From NCBI RefSeq assembly GCF_022919715.1, contig NZ_CP095042.1, forward strand, positions 930,001 through 994,000: a stretch of 64,000 bases of DNA. The letters are read 5' to 3'. Positions 50,601 to 58,604 of this stretch are shown one piece after another; position 1 is the stretch's first letter; each line of letters opens with the position of its first letter. The notes under the pieces are model-generated. The model searched no databases, was not told the DNA's origin, and worked only from the letters and a program-made list of their open reading frames with translations. The stretch is from Agromyces sp. H17E-10. Lineage in GTDB: Bacteria > Actinomycetota > Actinomycetes > Actinomycetales > Microbacteriaceae. Both the position numbers and the translations under genes were made by a program.

Positions 50601-50735
50601 GGCCACGCGGCTCTTGCAGTCGATGATGTAGCGGCCGAGGCATCCGCCGATCGAACACTGCCCGCCTCGTAGGCTGGGAGCGTGCCCCGACTCCACGCCG
50701 AACCCGATCGCTCCCTGTGGGTGCCCGTCACCGAC
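50601..50735 (+). repeat. Right copy of ~134-bp direct repeat flanking the PIN gene
   Basis: Begins with an exact copy of the ACT gene 3' end and runs into the start of the conserved hypothetical gene at 50682. It pairs with 48858-48991. Confidence 0.85.
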
Positions 50736-51269
50736 TCCCTCGGGTTCCGCGGTCGCCGCGCCCGCAAGGCGGCGATCGGCATGCTGCTGTCGCAGGCCAA
50801 GGGGGCGGATGCCTCGGGGTCGAAGCGCGGCGGCTTCAGCGCGTGGGCGATGAGCCAGGCCGTGCCGTTCCTGATGCGCAAGGCCGACGGGCGCGTGCTC
50901 GTGTGGGTCTGGAAGGCCGAGCCCGACCTGCTCGTCGTGATGGCCCAGGTGCAGGCAGCGACGCCTGAGGTGCGGATCGCGCGAGCATCGATGCCGATCG
51001 AGTACGACGACACCGAGGAGTTCCGCGGTACGTACCTTGGCGTGGGCGAGAAGCTCGTGATGCCTCATCCGGCTGGTGGCCGGCCGCCGTTCGCGACGTA
51101 CACGTGGGATCTCGGCACGCACCTCGTGACCGTGACGGCGGTGTGCGGGGATCGTGAGCGGTTCGGGACGGTCGTCGGGGAGGTCGATGAGCTCGCTCGT
51201 GAGATTCGGGTTGTCGATGATCTGACCGTGGATGAGGCGGCGCCGGTGCTGCGGATCGATCCTGTCTGA
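50682..51269 (+). CDS. Conserved hypothetical protein
   Basis: A 195-residue soluble protein starting with GTG (MPRLHAEPDRSLWVPV). It has regular alternating strands and ends with FGTVVGEVDELAREIRVVDDL. No catalytic motif is recognised. GC-rich core-type codon use and linkage to the ACT gene (now interrupted by the PIN insertion) suggest a native two-gene unit. Its first codons are duplicated in degraded form at 48940. Confidence 0.6.
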   Translation: MPRLHAEPDRSLWVPVTDSLGFRGRRARKAAIGMLLSQAKGADASGSKRGGFSAWAMSQAVPFLMRKADGRVLVWVWKAEPDLLVVMAQVQAATPEVRIARASMPIEYDDTEEFRGTYLGVGEKLVMPHPAGGRPPFATYTWDLGTHLVTVTAVCGDRERFGTVVGEVDELAREIRVVDDLTVDEAAPVLRIDPV

Positions 51270-51476
51270 TTACCTGCGCTCCCATCCCCGATGCCGATTC
51301 GAGCTAGGCGTCATCCCCGTCGAACGGGCCCAAAGATGCGGACCCGCCCGGCCCCACTTCGAGGGTGATGGACGTGTTTAAGGTCGCGTATGGACCGTTA
51401 GCCGGACAGCATTGACAGCACGTTGGCTTGCGCCTCCGCGTCAGGGGATGCAGCAGGCACCAAGGAGGCCCGGACG

Positions 51477-52127
51477 ATGAAGAACCTTCCTGCGCACGCC
51501 GCTCTTCTTGCCGCGACGTGTCTGATGCTCGCAGGGTGCACGGCGACACCGAACCACCAGGCCGCTCCCAAGCCATCGCAGACGATCACCCCAAGCCCGA
51601 CGCCGACGATCGACCCAGGGCCAGTGGAGCTCACGGTTGACGAAGCGGCCGATCGCTACCTCGGCATCGTCTGCCCGACGAATGCAACGATCGAAGCGCT
51701 GACCGCGGCGTTCAAGGCGAGCGAAGATGAGTTCCTCAACGGGGGTTCGCCCGACCCCGCAGCCGTGAAAGCGGCCGCCCAGGTCCAAATGGACTCCATC
51801 AGCGCGCAGACTGAGTTGTTCGACGACGAGTATTACGAGTGGCCAAACGATCTCGGCAACGAGATCACCACTCTGCGCGACTTCAATATCAGCGCGCTCG
51901 GCACGTTGAGCACCATGGTGAACGCACCTGATTACGAGTCCGCGTACGACGCGGTCTGGCCAGATGGCGCTGCGTCCCAGGCAGCAGCGCAGGAGATCCG
52001 GTATCAGCTCGGTATCGGCGCCGACACCTCGGCTACCTGCATGGATCATCGAGACAAGCACGCCGTTCTCATCGCAGAGAAGCAAGAGCGCGAGAAGCAA
52101 CTCGCTGCTCAGAGCGAAGGCGAGTAG
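51477..52127 (+). CDS. Putative lipoprotein
   Basis: A 216-residue exported protein. The signal peptide ends in the lipobox LMLAGC, so cysteine 20 or so is lipid-modified and the protein is membrane-anchored on the outside. A proline/threonine-rich spacer (TITPSPTPTIDP) leads to a helical domain (VDEAADRYLGIVCPT..., paired cysteines near 62 and 195) of unknown function. TTGACA at 51412 may be part of its promoter. The 207-bp upstream gap holds nothing else that I can identify. Confidence 0.7.
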   Translation: MKNLPAHAALLAATCLMLAGCTATPNHQAAPKPSQTITPSPTPTIDPGPVELTVDEAADRYLGIVCPTNATIEALTAAFKASEDEFLNGGSPDPAAVKAAAQVQMDSISAQTELFDDEYYEWPNDLGNEITTLRDFNISALGTLSTMVNAPDYESAYDAVWPDGAASQAAAQEIRYQLGIGADTSATCMDHRDKHAVLIAEKQEREKQLAAQSEGE

Positions 52128-52267
52128 GCGACTCCGCCGCTTCGAAGCGGAATGCCAGTCGACGTGTCCTCGATGCGGCGTCAGCGCCGGGCGGAACACG
52201 CCACGGCGATCCCTCAATCTCCACGCGGAGCCTTCCAGGCGTTGCGCTCCGCGCGGTACCCGACCAG

Positions 52268-52846
52268 CTACGGTGTCGGGTTCGACCGCTCCACGACCAC
52301 ATCGCGCTGCGGCCCATACTCCAGCGGTGACGCGACGAACGCGAGCACCGCGACGAGCGAAAGTGTCGTGACGACGACGCACACGCGCGACATCACGACC
52401 GACGTGCGCTCGCCCGCCACGCGCCGCACGGCGACGAAGATGCTCCAGCCGATGAGCGCTCCGGCGGTGTTGACGATGAGGTCGGTGGTGTCGAAGCTGC
52501 CCGTCGAGATGGCGTGCTGCACCGTCTCGAGCACGAGGCTCGTGGCGAGCGCGGCGAGGCCGGTCTTCCACCACGACCATTTTGGCGCGAGTGCGCCGGC
52601 GAACAGCCCGAAGGGCACGAAGAGCACGAGGTTGATCAGCAGTTCGGTCGGTTTGCTCGCGCCGTCGTCGCCGGCCGGCACGAACGGCACCAGCTTGATC
52701 GGCCTGGCGAGGCCTGCGGCTTCGCCGATCCAGGGCACGTCGAGCTTCCACAGCACCACCCACGCGAGCAGCGCAAGGTACACGACGAACGCGACGATCA
52801 GGATGCCGCGGCCGCGGTTCGATCGCGAGGGGGTCGAGGAGGTCAC
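52268..52846 (-). CDS. VanZ-family membrane protein
   Basis: A 192-residue membrane protein with four to five helices. VPFVP and the NLVLFVPFGLFAGAL segment (about residues 68-85), then ETVQHAISTGSFDTTDLIVNTAGALIGW (about 110-137), are the conserved VanZ core. VanZ-like proteins are linked to glycopeptide and lipoglycopeptide tolerance in some bacteria, but most chromosomal members have no defined role. No van genes are nearby. Confidence 0.82.
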   Translation of the reverse strand: MTSSTPSRSNRGRGILIVAFVVYLALLAWVVLWKLDVPWIGEAAGLARPIKLVPFVPAGDDGASKPTELLINLVLFVPFGLFAGALAPKWSWWKTGLAALATSLVLETVQHAISTGSFDTTDLIVNTAGALIGWSIFVAVRRVAGERTSVVMSRVCVVVTTLSLVAVLAFVASPLEYGPQRDVVVERSNPTP

Positions 52847-52972
52847 AGGGCATTCTCTCCCTGCGAACCTTCAGAACGGCCGAGCCACGCGCTCAGCGGG
52901 ATCGGCACGAGCCTTTCCGCACCACCGCTGGCGCTCCCTGTTCGACCGCTCCGATGCGCCGGATGCCACGGC

Positions 52973-53021
52973 GCGCGACTTGTCCTCCACAGGTCGCGTT
53001 CTGCGCGATTTGTCCACAGGC
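52973..53021 (+). promoter_or_regulatory. Direct repeat with DnaA-box-like sequence upstream of DUF222 gene
   Basis: GCGCGACTTGTCC(TC)CACAGG is repeated about 30 bp later as GCGCGATTTGTCCACAGGC. The second copy contains TTGTCCACA (53010-53018), identical to the actinobacterial DnaA box. It lies 67 bp before the HNH gene and may be a regulatory site. Confidence 0.45.
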
Positions 53022-53087
53022 GAAACAGCCGATCATCGCTGATTTCCAGCGCGGGCGAATGTCAGTGGGTGGGCGCAGAGTGGAGAC

Positions 53088-54527
53088 ATGGAAGAGACCT
53101 CGCGACCCGCGCAGGCCGTGCCCGCGGCACCGGCCGCGCTGCACGCGCTGGCCGCCCTCGAACGCGGGGTGGCGGGGCTCCGTGAGGCGTGGGCCGGCGC
53201 GATGCCGCCCTTCGGCGCGAGCCTCGGGTCGGCTCAGCTCGACCTCGAGCAGATGAGCGATTCGGGTCTCATCCGGGTCACCGATGCGCTGGCGAAGACG
53301 CGGCGCGACATCGACGCCGTGCTCGCCCGGGTCGCGGCCGAGGTCGCGCGACGCTCCGGGCCCGAGTTCGGCGAGACCGGGCTCGCGAAGGCGCAGGGGT
53401 TCCACAATCCGACACGACTCATCGCCGCGTCCACCGGGGCGTCGCGCACCGACGCGCAGCGGCTGATCGCGGTGGGCACGGCGACCGCCGAACGGCAGAC
53501 CTTCAGCGGTGAGCGCGCGCCGTCGCGGCATCCGCATGTGGCGACGGCGCTCGCAGCCGCGGTGATTGGTCTCGATGCCGCCTCCGCGATCACCTCGATG
53601 CTCGACCGAGCGTCTGCGAGAGCCGATGCCTCCCGAGTCGACGTGGTCGAAGCTGCGCTCGTCGAACTGGCCAGGCAGGTTCCGCTCGAGACGCTCCTGC
53701 GCGGAGTCCGCGAGGCAGAGGCGCGGCTCGATCCCGACGGCGTCGAGCCCCGCGACGACGAACTCCGTTCGGAGCGCTCGCTGACGATGCGCGAAGACCG
53801 CCACGGCGTGGTGCACCTGGTGGCCCGACTCGACCCCGAGAGCGCCGCACCGGTCAAGGCGGCGATCGAGGCCCTCGTCAGCGATGCGCTGCGCCGACGC
53901 CAGGCGGGCGACGTCGACCACGCGCCGGTCCTCGACGACACCCGATCGATCCCGCAGATCCAGGCCGACGCGCTCGCCGCGCTCGCGCGCCACACGCTCG
54001 GCTGCAGCCAGACGCTCACGCCCCTCGCGAAGACCACGGTCGTCGTCCGCGTCGACCTCGACACCCTCCAGAGCGGCCTCGGACACGCCCGCATCGACGG
54101 TCTCGACCAGCCCGTCTCGGCATCCACGGCGCGCCGCATGGCCGCCGACGCCGAACTCATCCCCGCTGTGCTCGGCGGCGAGAGCCTCCCGCTCGACCTC
54201 GGAAGGCAGGTCCGGCTCTTCACCAGGGCGCAACGCCTCGCGCTCGGCGAGCGCGACGGCGGCTGCGCCTCCTGCGGCCAGAACATCGCGTATGTCGAAG
54301 CCCACCACATCCGGTGGTGGGAGCGAGACGCCGGACCGACCAACCTCTCGAACGGCGTGATGCTCTGCAGCTTCTGCCACCACCGCATCCACCGCGACGG
54401 GTGGAGTATCGACGCGCGACCGAGCGAGGTGTGGTTCATCCCACCACCGCACATCGACCCCGACCAGGTGCCGCGCCTCGGTGGGCGGGCGCGATTCGAG
54501 CTGCGCCACGATCGGGTGACGCGATGA
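53088..54527 (+). CDS. DUF222 protein with C-terminal HNH endonuclease domain
   Basis: A 479-residue protein of the actinobacterial 13E12-repeat family. The DUF222 region (about residues 50-330; LAKTRRDIDAVLARVAAEVARRSG and HLVARLDPESAAPVKAAIEAL) is followed by an HNH domain (about 390-450). The zinc-binding cysteines in CASCG and CSFCHHRIH and the catalytic EAHHIRWWERDAG are all present. These genes occur in many copies in Microbacteriaceae genomes and behave like mobile or intron-type homing endonuclease relatives. The last codons and stop lie in a 16-bp tandem repeat. Confidence 0.88.
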   Translation: MEETSRPAQAVPAAPAALHALAALERGVAGLREAWAGAMPPFGASLGSAQLDLEQMSDSGLIRVTDALAKTRRDIDAVLARVAAEVARRSGPEFGETGLAKAQGFHNPTRLIAASTGASRTDAQRLIAVGTATAERQTFSGERAPSRHPHVATALAAAVIGLDAASAITSMLDRASARADASRVDVVEAALVELARQVPLETLLRGVREAEARLDPDGVEPRDDELRSERSLTMREDRHGVVHLVARLDPESAAPVKAAIEALVSDALRRRQAGDVDHAPVLDDTRSIPQIQADALAALARHTLGCSQTLTPLAKTTVVVRVDLDTLQSGLGHARIDGLDQPVSASTARRMAADAELIPAVLGGESLPLDLGRQVRLFTRAQRLALGERDGGCASCGQNIAYVEAHHIRWWERDAGPTNLSNGVMLCSFCHHRIHRDGWSIDARPSEVWFIPPPHIDPDQVPRLGGRARFELRHDRVTR

Positions 54528-54588
54528 TCGGGTGACGCGATGATCGGGTGCGTGACGATCGAGCGGCGCGACGATCGAGCGGCGTAAC
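54510..54588 (+). repeat. Five tandem copies of a 16-bp unit
   Basis: Units begin GATCGGGTGACGCGAT (two exact copies at 54510 and 54526), then a 15-bp variant (54542) and two GATCGAGCGGCG variants (54557, 54573). The first unit contains the DUF222 stop codon. Confidence 0.8.
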
Positions 54589-54596
54589 CGCCAGCT

Positions 54597-54962
54597 TCAG
54601 CGGGCGTTCTCCCACGCCAGTCGCACCCAACCGACCAGTTCAGCGTCGACATCGTCGACCTGCCGAAGCTCGACATGATGCATCCACGTCGAATTCGCTG
54701 GATGCGCGATCTCTTTGAACCGCTCCGATTCCAGCCGCTCGGGCAACGCGATCGACACGACCACCGGCACGTCCGACGAGATGTACCGCGACGGAGCCCA
54801 GCAGTAGGCGAAGCCCCGTCTGGCGCGAAGGGCGACCTGGCTCTTCGAGACGCGCACCTCCACGCCCTCGAGGCCGACGAACGGACGCGCGAGCGCACGA
54901 TAGATCGCACGTGCCTGAGCGTCGTCCGCGAAGAACTCCTCGCCCTCGACCGGCTCGCTCAT
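54597..54962 (-). CDS. DUF5655 domain protein
   Basis: A 121-residue soluble protein. GVEVRVSKSQVALRARRGFAYCWAP near residues 35-60 and FKEIAHPANSTWMHHVELRQVDDVD near 83-108 match the DUF5655 pattern, small proteins of unknown function found near transport or restriction genes. The ATG at 54960-54962 is preferred to a GTG three codons upstream. It lies 26 bp from the end of the LysR gene on the same strand. Confidence 0.72.
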   Translation of the reverse strand: MSEPVEGEEFFADDAQARAIYRALARPFVGLEGVEVRVSKSQVALRARRGFAYCWAPSRYISSDVPVVVSIALPERLESERFKEIAHPANSTWMHHVELRQVDDVDAELVGWVRLAWENAR

Positions 54963-54988
54963 GCCGACCACGATAGGCAGCGACGACG

Positions 54989-55942
54989 TCAGCCGGTAGC
55001 CGACGAGGTCGCCTCCGCCGAAAGTCCGACCGCGGCATCCACGACCGCATCGAGCACCACCTGCAACGCCGGCGAATCCGCCTGGCTGCGCCGATGCACC
55101 GCCGACACGCCACGCGTCGAGGCCGGCCGCACCGTCGGGATCGCCACCAGGTCAGGGTGCAACGCCGGCCGCCCCATCCGCGGAACCAACGCGACCCCGA
55201 GCCCCGCCCGCACGAGCTCGAGGTGGTTCTCGAACTCCATCGACTCGTGCACGACGCGCGGCGCGTTCGAGACGCCGTCGAACAGCCGCCGCAGCCACTG
55301 CCGGCAAATGGTCGAGTCGAACGTCGCGATCCACTCCTCGTTCGCGAGATCGAGCGGCGTGAGTTCTGCCCGGTCCGCGAGCCGGTGGTCCCGCCGCAGG
55401 ATCACATCCGCGACATCCGTGAACAGCGGCGTCTCGACGAGGTGCTCGGGCATCGCGAGCGCCACGCCGCCCCACCGGTGCACGATGCCGAGGTCGCGCT
55501 GCCCCGACGCGACGAGGGCGATCGTCTCCCACGGCTCGCTCTCGCGCATCGGCACCCGCAGTTCGGGATGCTCCGCCCGCAGCCGCGGCAGCACATCGAC
55601 GAGGATGCCGCGCACCGCCGTCGAGAACGCGCCGATGCGCACCTCGCCAACCACCGGACCGCGTTCGGCCGCACCGGTGCCGCCCGCCAAGTGCAGGTCG
55701 GCCTCGAGTCGCTCGAGGTCGGCGAGCACGTTCGCCGACGACGTGACCAGGTGCCGCCCGGCATCGGTGAGCACGACCCCGCGGCCGGCTCGCTCGAGCA
55801 GGGCGACGCGCGTGCCGCGTTCGAGCCGCTTGATCTGCTGCGACACCGCCGACGGCGTGAAGCCGAGCGCGTCGGCCGCGGCCGCGACGCTTCCGTTGGT
55901 GGCAACGGCACGCAGGGCGACCACCGCTTCGAGATCGATCAT
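54989..55942 (-). CDS. LysR-family transcriptional regulator
   Basis: A 317-residue regulator. The N-terminal winged helix (about residues 1-62; GSVAAAADALGFTPSAVSQQIKRLE) and the C-terminal periplasmic-binding-like effector domain (about 95-300) are complete. It is divergent from an EamA-family exporter 72 bp away, the usual arrangement for a LysR protein activating a metabolite exporter. The effector is unknown. Confidence 0.87.
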   Translation of the reverse strand: MIDLEAVVALRAVATNGSVAAAADALGFTPSAVSQQIKRLERGTRVALLERAGRGVVLTDAGRHLVTSSANVLADLERLEADLHLAGGTGAAERGPVVGEVRIGAFSTAVRGILVDVLPRLRAEHPELRVPMRESEPWETIALVASGQRDLGIVHRWGGVALAMPEHLVETPLFTDVADVILRRDHRLADRAELTPLDLANEEWIATFDSTICRQWLRRLFDGVSNAPRVVHESMEFENHLELVRAGLGVALVPRMGRPALHPDLVAIPTVRPASTRGVSAVHRRSQADSPALQVVLDAVVDAAVGLSAEATSSATG

Positions 55943-56014
55943 GTACGGATGCTACCGAATTACTCGCACAAATGATCGCTGGTGTTTCCGGATGCGACGC
56001 GGTGAAGTAGAGCC

Positions 56015-57007
56015 ATGACGAGACGCGACATGCTGCTGGCTGCCCTGGTGGCGACGATGTGGGGCTTCAATTTCGTCGTGATCGACTGGGGCATGCGAGG
56101 CATCCCGCCCCTCTTCTTCGTCGCCGTGCGCTTCGCAGTCGTCGCCCTCGCGGTCGTCTTCGTGCCCCGCCCGGTTGCGAGCTGGAAGACCATCGTCGGC
56201 GTCGGCCTGTTCATGAGCCTCGGCCAGTTCGCCCTGCTCTACACCTCGATCGCGCTCGGACTGCAGCCCGGCATCGCGGCGCTGCTGCTGCAGGCGCAGG
56301 TCGTACTGACGATCGTGGTGGCGGCGCTCGCCCTGCGCGAACGGCCGAACCGCATGCAGACGATCGGCGTGCTCGTCGGTACGGTCGGGCTCGGCGTCGT
56401 CGCGCTCGGTCGCGGCGGCGACGCCCCGGCGATCGCGGTCGTGATGTGCCTGCTCGCCGCACTCTCATGGGCGATCGGCAACGTGATCTCGCGCAAGGCC
56501 GGTCCGGTCGCACCCGCGAAGCGGTTCGGTGCGCTGTCGCTCACGGTCTGGTCGTCGCTCGTCGTGCCGCTGCCGGCACTCGCCCTGTCGGCGCTCATCG
56601 AGGGGCCCGACGCGATCGCCGCGGGCATCGCCGTGTTCGGCTGGCGGCCACTCGTCTCAACCCTGTACACGGCGGGGCTCTGCACCCTCGTCGGCTACGC
56701 CATCTTCAACGCGCTGCTCGCCCGCAACCGCTCGGCGTCGGTGGTGCCGTGGGTGCTGCTCGCGCCCGTCGTCGCGATGATCTCGGCGGCCCTGCTGCTC
56801 GCGCAGATCCCGAACGGGTGGGAGATCATCGGCGGGGTCGTGCTCGTCGGCGGCGTGTTCATCGCGAATGCGCCGGTGCGGCGTGGCGCTGGACGGGGCC
56901 CTGGCGGCACGGCGCAGGCTCAGGTCCCGCCCCGCACGCGACCCTCGGAACGCACCGCGATCACCCCGATGCCCCAACCCGCAAGTCCCCGTTCTGGGAC
57001 GAGCTGA
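56015..57007 (+). CDS. EamA/DMT-superfamily exporter
   Basis: A 330-residue inner-membrane protein with ten helices in two EamA repeats (about 5-140 and 150-290). MWGFNFVVIDWGM in helix 1 and the EAxxR-like ALRERPNRMQTIGVLVG after helix 4 are family hallmarks. The C-terminal 40 residues are polar and proline-rich. It is probably a metabolite or amino-acid (RhtA/YdeD-like) exporter under the divergent LysR regulator. Confidence 0.85.
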   Translation: MTRRDMLLAALVATMWGFNFVVIDWGMRGIPPLFFVAVRFAVVALAVVFVPRPVASWKTIVGVGLFMSLGQFALLYTSIALGLQPGIAALLLQAQVVLTIVVAALALRERPNRMQTIGVLVGTVGLGVVALGRGGDAPAIAVVMCLLAALSWAIGNVISRKAGPVAPAKRFGALSLTVWSSLVVPLPALALSALIEGPDAIAAGIAVFGWRPLVSTLYTAGLCTLVGYAIFNALLARNRSASVVPWVLLAPVVAMISAALLLAQIPNGWEIIGGVVLVGGVFIANAPVRRGAGRGPGGTAQAQVPPRTRPSERTAITPMPQPASPRSGTS

Positions 57008-57046
57008 TCCACTCACGCCCGGCATCCAGCGCCCTAGTCTTTCGGG

Positions 57047-57304
57047 GTGACCAACGTTGTTCCTCAGTCGAGCGGACTCCGTACCGCTGCGATCGTGCTC
57101 CTCGCGTGCGGCATTCCCGCGACGCTGTTCGGCCTCATCTGGATACTCACCTTCTACGCCTCGCGCGGGGAGCTTCCGATGCCCGAGCTCGGCTCGGCGA
57201 ACCTCGTGGTGGGGCTGATCCCCCTGCTCATCGGCGCCCCCTTGGCACTGACGGGCAGGCTCCTCCTGGCCGCGAGCCGACGACAGCCGACGCGCTCGTT
57301 CTGA
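57047..57304 (+). CDS. Small two-helix membrane protein
   Basis: An 85-residue protein (GTG start) with two transmembrane helices (about 12-34 and 49-71) separated by a short polar loop, ending in a basic tail. No family recognised. It follows the EamA gene by 39 bp and ends at a strong terminator, so it may be the last gene of that transcript. Confidence 0.55.
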   Translation: MTNVVPQSSGLRTAAIVLLACGIPATLFGLIWILTFYASRGELPMPELGSANLVVGLIPLLIGAPLALTGRLLLAASRRQPTRSF

Positions 57305-57307
57305 ACG

Positions 57308-57341
57308 GAGACGGCCGCACCCCGGAGGGCGCGGCCGTCTC
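57308..57341. terminator. Bidirectional terminator between convergent genes
   Basis: GAGACGGCCGC (57308-57318) and GCGGCCGTCTC (57331-57341) form a perfect 11-bp stem between the small membrane protein and the epoxide hydrolase gene. Confidence 0.82.
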
Positions 57342-57352
57342 GGTTCGCGGAC

Positions 57353-58549
57353 TCAGCGCAGCGGTCGGAAGAACTCGCGCAGGTCGCCGACCAGGGCCTC
57401 GGGCACCTCCATCGCGGCGAAGTGGCCGCCGACCTCGTGCTCCTTCCAGAACACGATCTGGTCGTTGTCTCGCTCGGCGAACGTGCGGATCGAGTGGAAG
57501 TCGTTCTTGAAGATCGACACCCCCGTCGGTGCGTGATTGATGCGGGCAGCGACGCCCTCACCCGCGTTGAACCGCGCGTCCTCCTTGTACTGCCGCGCCG
57601 AGGACCCGGCGGTGTTCGTGAACCAGTACAGCGACACGTGCGTGAGGATCTGGTCGCGGGTGAGTTCGGTCGGCCGGTCGAACGTCGCCATGAGCTCGTT
57701 CCAGGCGAGCTGCCCGACCGGCGAGTCGGCGAGCGCGTGCGCGAGTGTCTGCGGCCTCGTCGACTGCAGGCTGGCGAACGCCGAGATCTCGCCGAAGTTC
57801 TTCAAGATCTCGAGCGCCTCGAAATCCTTCGGCTCCAGCTTCTCGAACTCGGCGGGGTCGCCGCTCGGGAACGAGAACAGCTGCAGCACATGCGTGCCGA
57901 CGAGGCCGTCGGGGGCGAGGATGCCGAGTTCGCGGCCGACGAGCGATCCGCCGTCACCACCGTGCGCGCCGTAGCGCTCGTAGCCGAGGCGCTTCATCAG
58001 CACGTCCCATGCGGCCGCGACCCGCGCCGATCCCCAGCCCGCCTCCGTGACCGGCCCGCTGAACGCGTAACCCGGGAAGCTCGGCACCACGACGTGGAAG
58101 GCGTCCTCGGCGCGACCGCCGTGCGCAACCGGATCGACCAGCGGCCCGATCATGTCGGCGAACTCGGCGAACGATCCCGGCCAGCCGTGCGTGAGCACGA
58201 TGGGGAACGCGTTCGGCTCGGCCGAGCGCACGTGCAGGAAGTGGATCGGCTGCCCGTCGATCGTCGTCATGAACTGCGGAAAGGCGGCAAGTCGCTGCTC
58301 GACGGCGCGCCAGTCGAACTCGTCTCGCCAGTACTCGGCCGTCTCGCGCACCTTGGTGAGGCTCGCTCCGTAGGCCGGGTCGCCGCCCGGCACCTCGGTC
58401 GTGTAGCGCGTGCGGGCGAGACGGTCGTGGAGGTCGTCGAGATCCGCGGCAGGGATCGAGAGGGTGAACGGGATGACGCGCTCGTCGTTCGGCTCGATCG
58501 TCGAAGTGGTGGCCTGCTGGGTGCCGGTGGTCGGCTCGCTGTTCGTCAT
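57353..58549 (-). CDS. Epoxide-hydrolase-family alpha/beta hydrolase (EHN type)
   Basis: A 398-residue enzyme. The N-terminal EHN domain (about residues 20-130; FTLSIPAADLDDLHDRLARTR) precedes an alpha/beta-hydrolase fold with the oxyanion motif HGWPGS, the nucleophile elbow GGDGGS (aspartate where epoxide hydrolases carry their nucleophile, usually GGDWGS) and the catalytic histidine in EVGGHFAAMEVP near the C-terminus. It opens epoxides to diols in microsomal-type enzymes, but several members act on other substrates. It is divergent from a WYL regulator, its likely controller. Confidence 0.82.
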   Translation of the reverse strand: MTNSEPTTGTQQATTSTIEPNDERVIPFTLSIPAADLDDLHDRLARTRYTTEVPGGDPAYGASLTKVRETAEYWRDEFDWRAVEQRLAAFPQFMTTIDGQPIHFLHVRSAEPNAFPIVLTHGWPGSFAEFADMIGPLVDPVAHGGRAEDAFHVVVPSFPGYAFSGPVTEAGWGSARVAAAWDVLMKRLGYERYGAHGGDGGSLVGRELGILAPDGLVGTHVLQLFSFPSGDPAEFEKLEPKDFEALEILKNFGEISAFASLQSTRPQTLAHALADSPVGQLAWNELMATFDRPTELTRDQILTHVSLYWFTNTAGSSARQYKEDARFNAGEGVAARINHAPTGVSIFKNDFHSIRTFAERDNDQIVFWKEHEVGGHFAAMEVPEALVGDLREFFRPLR

Positions 58550-58571
58550 GCCCCTACGGTAGAAACGAATG

Positions 58572-58588
58572 CGGAAGATGAGCTTCCG
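58572..58588. promoter_or_regulatory. Inverted repeat between epoxide hydrolase and WYL genes
   Basis: CGGAAG-N5-CTTCCG. It lies 16 nt before the chosen GTG start of the WYL regulator, so a site for autoregulation is likely; this is one reason to reject the longer ATG start at 58569. Confidence 0.5.
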
Positions 58589-58604
58589 TGAATCGAGGAC
58601 GCCC

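Noticed and set aside
52268..52846. VanZ protein considered as evidence of a vancomycin-resistance cluster
   Set aside because: No vanH, vanA, vanX or VanRS-like genes are adjacent; stand-alone VanZ homologues are common.
53010..53018. DnaA-box-like TTGTCCACA considered as part of a replication origin
   Set aside because: Only a single exact box plus one degenerate copy, no dnaA/dnaN/gyr genes and no AT-rich unwinding region.
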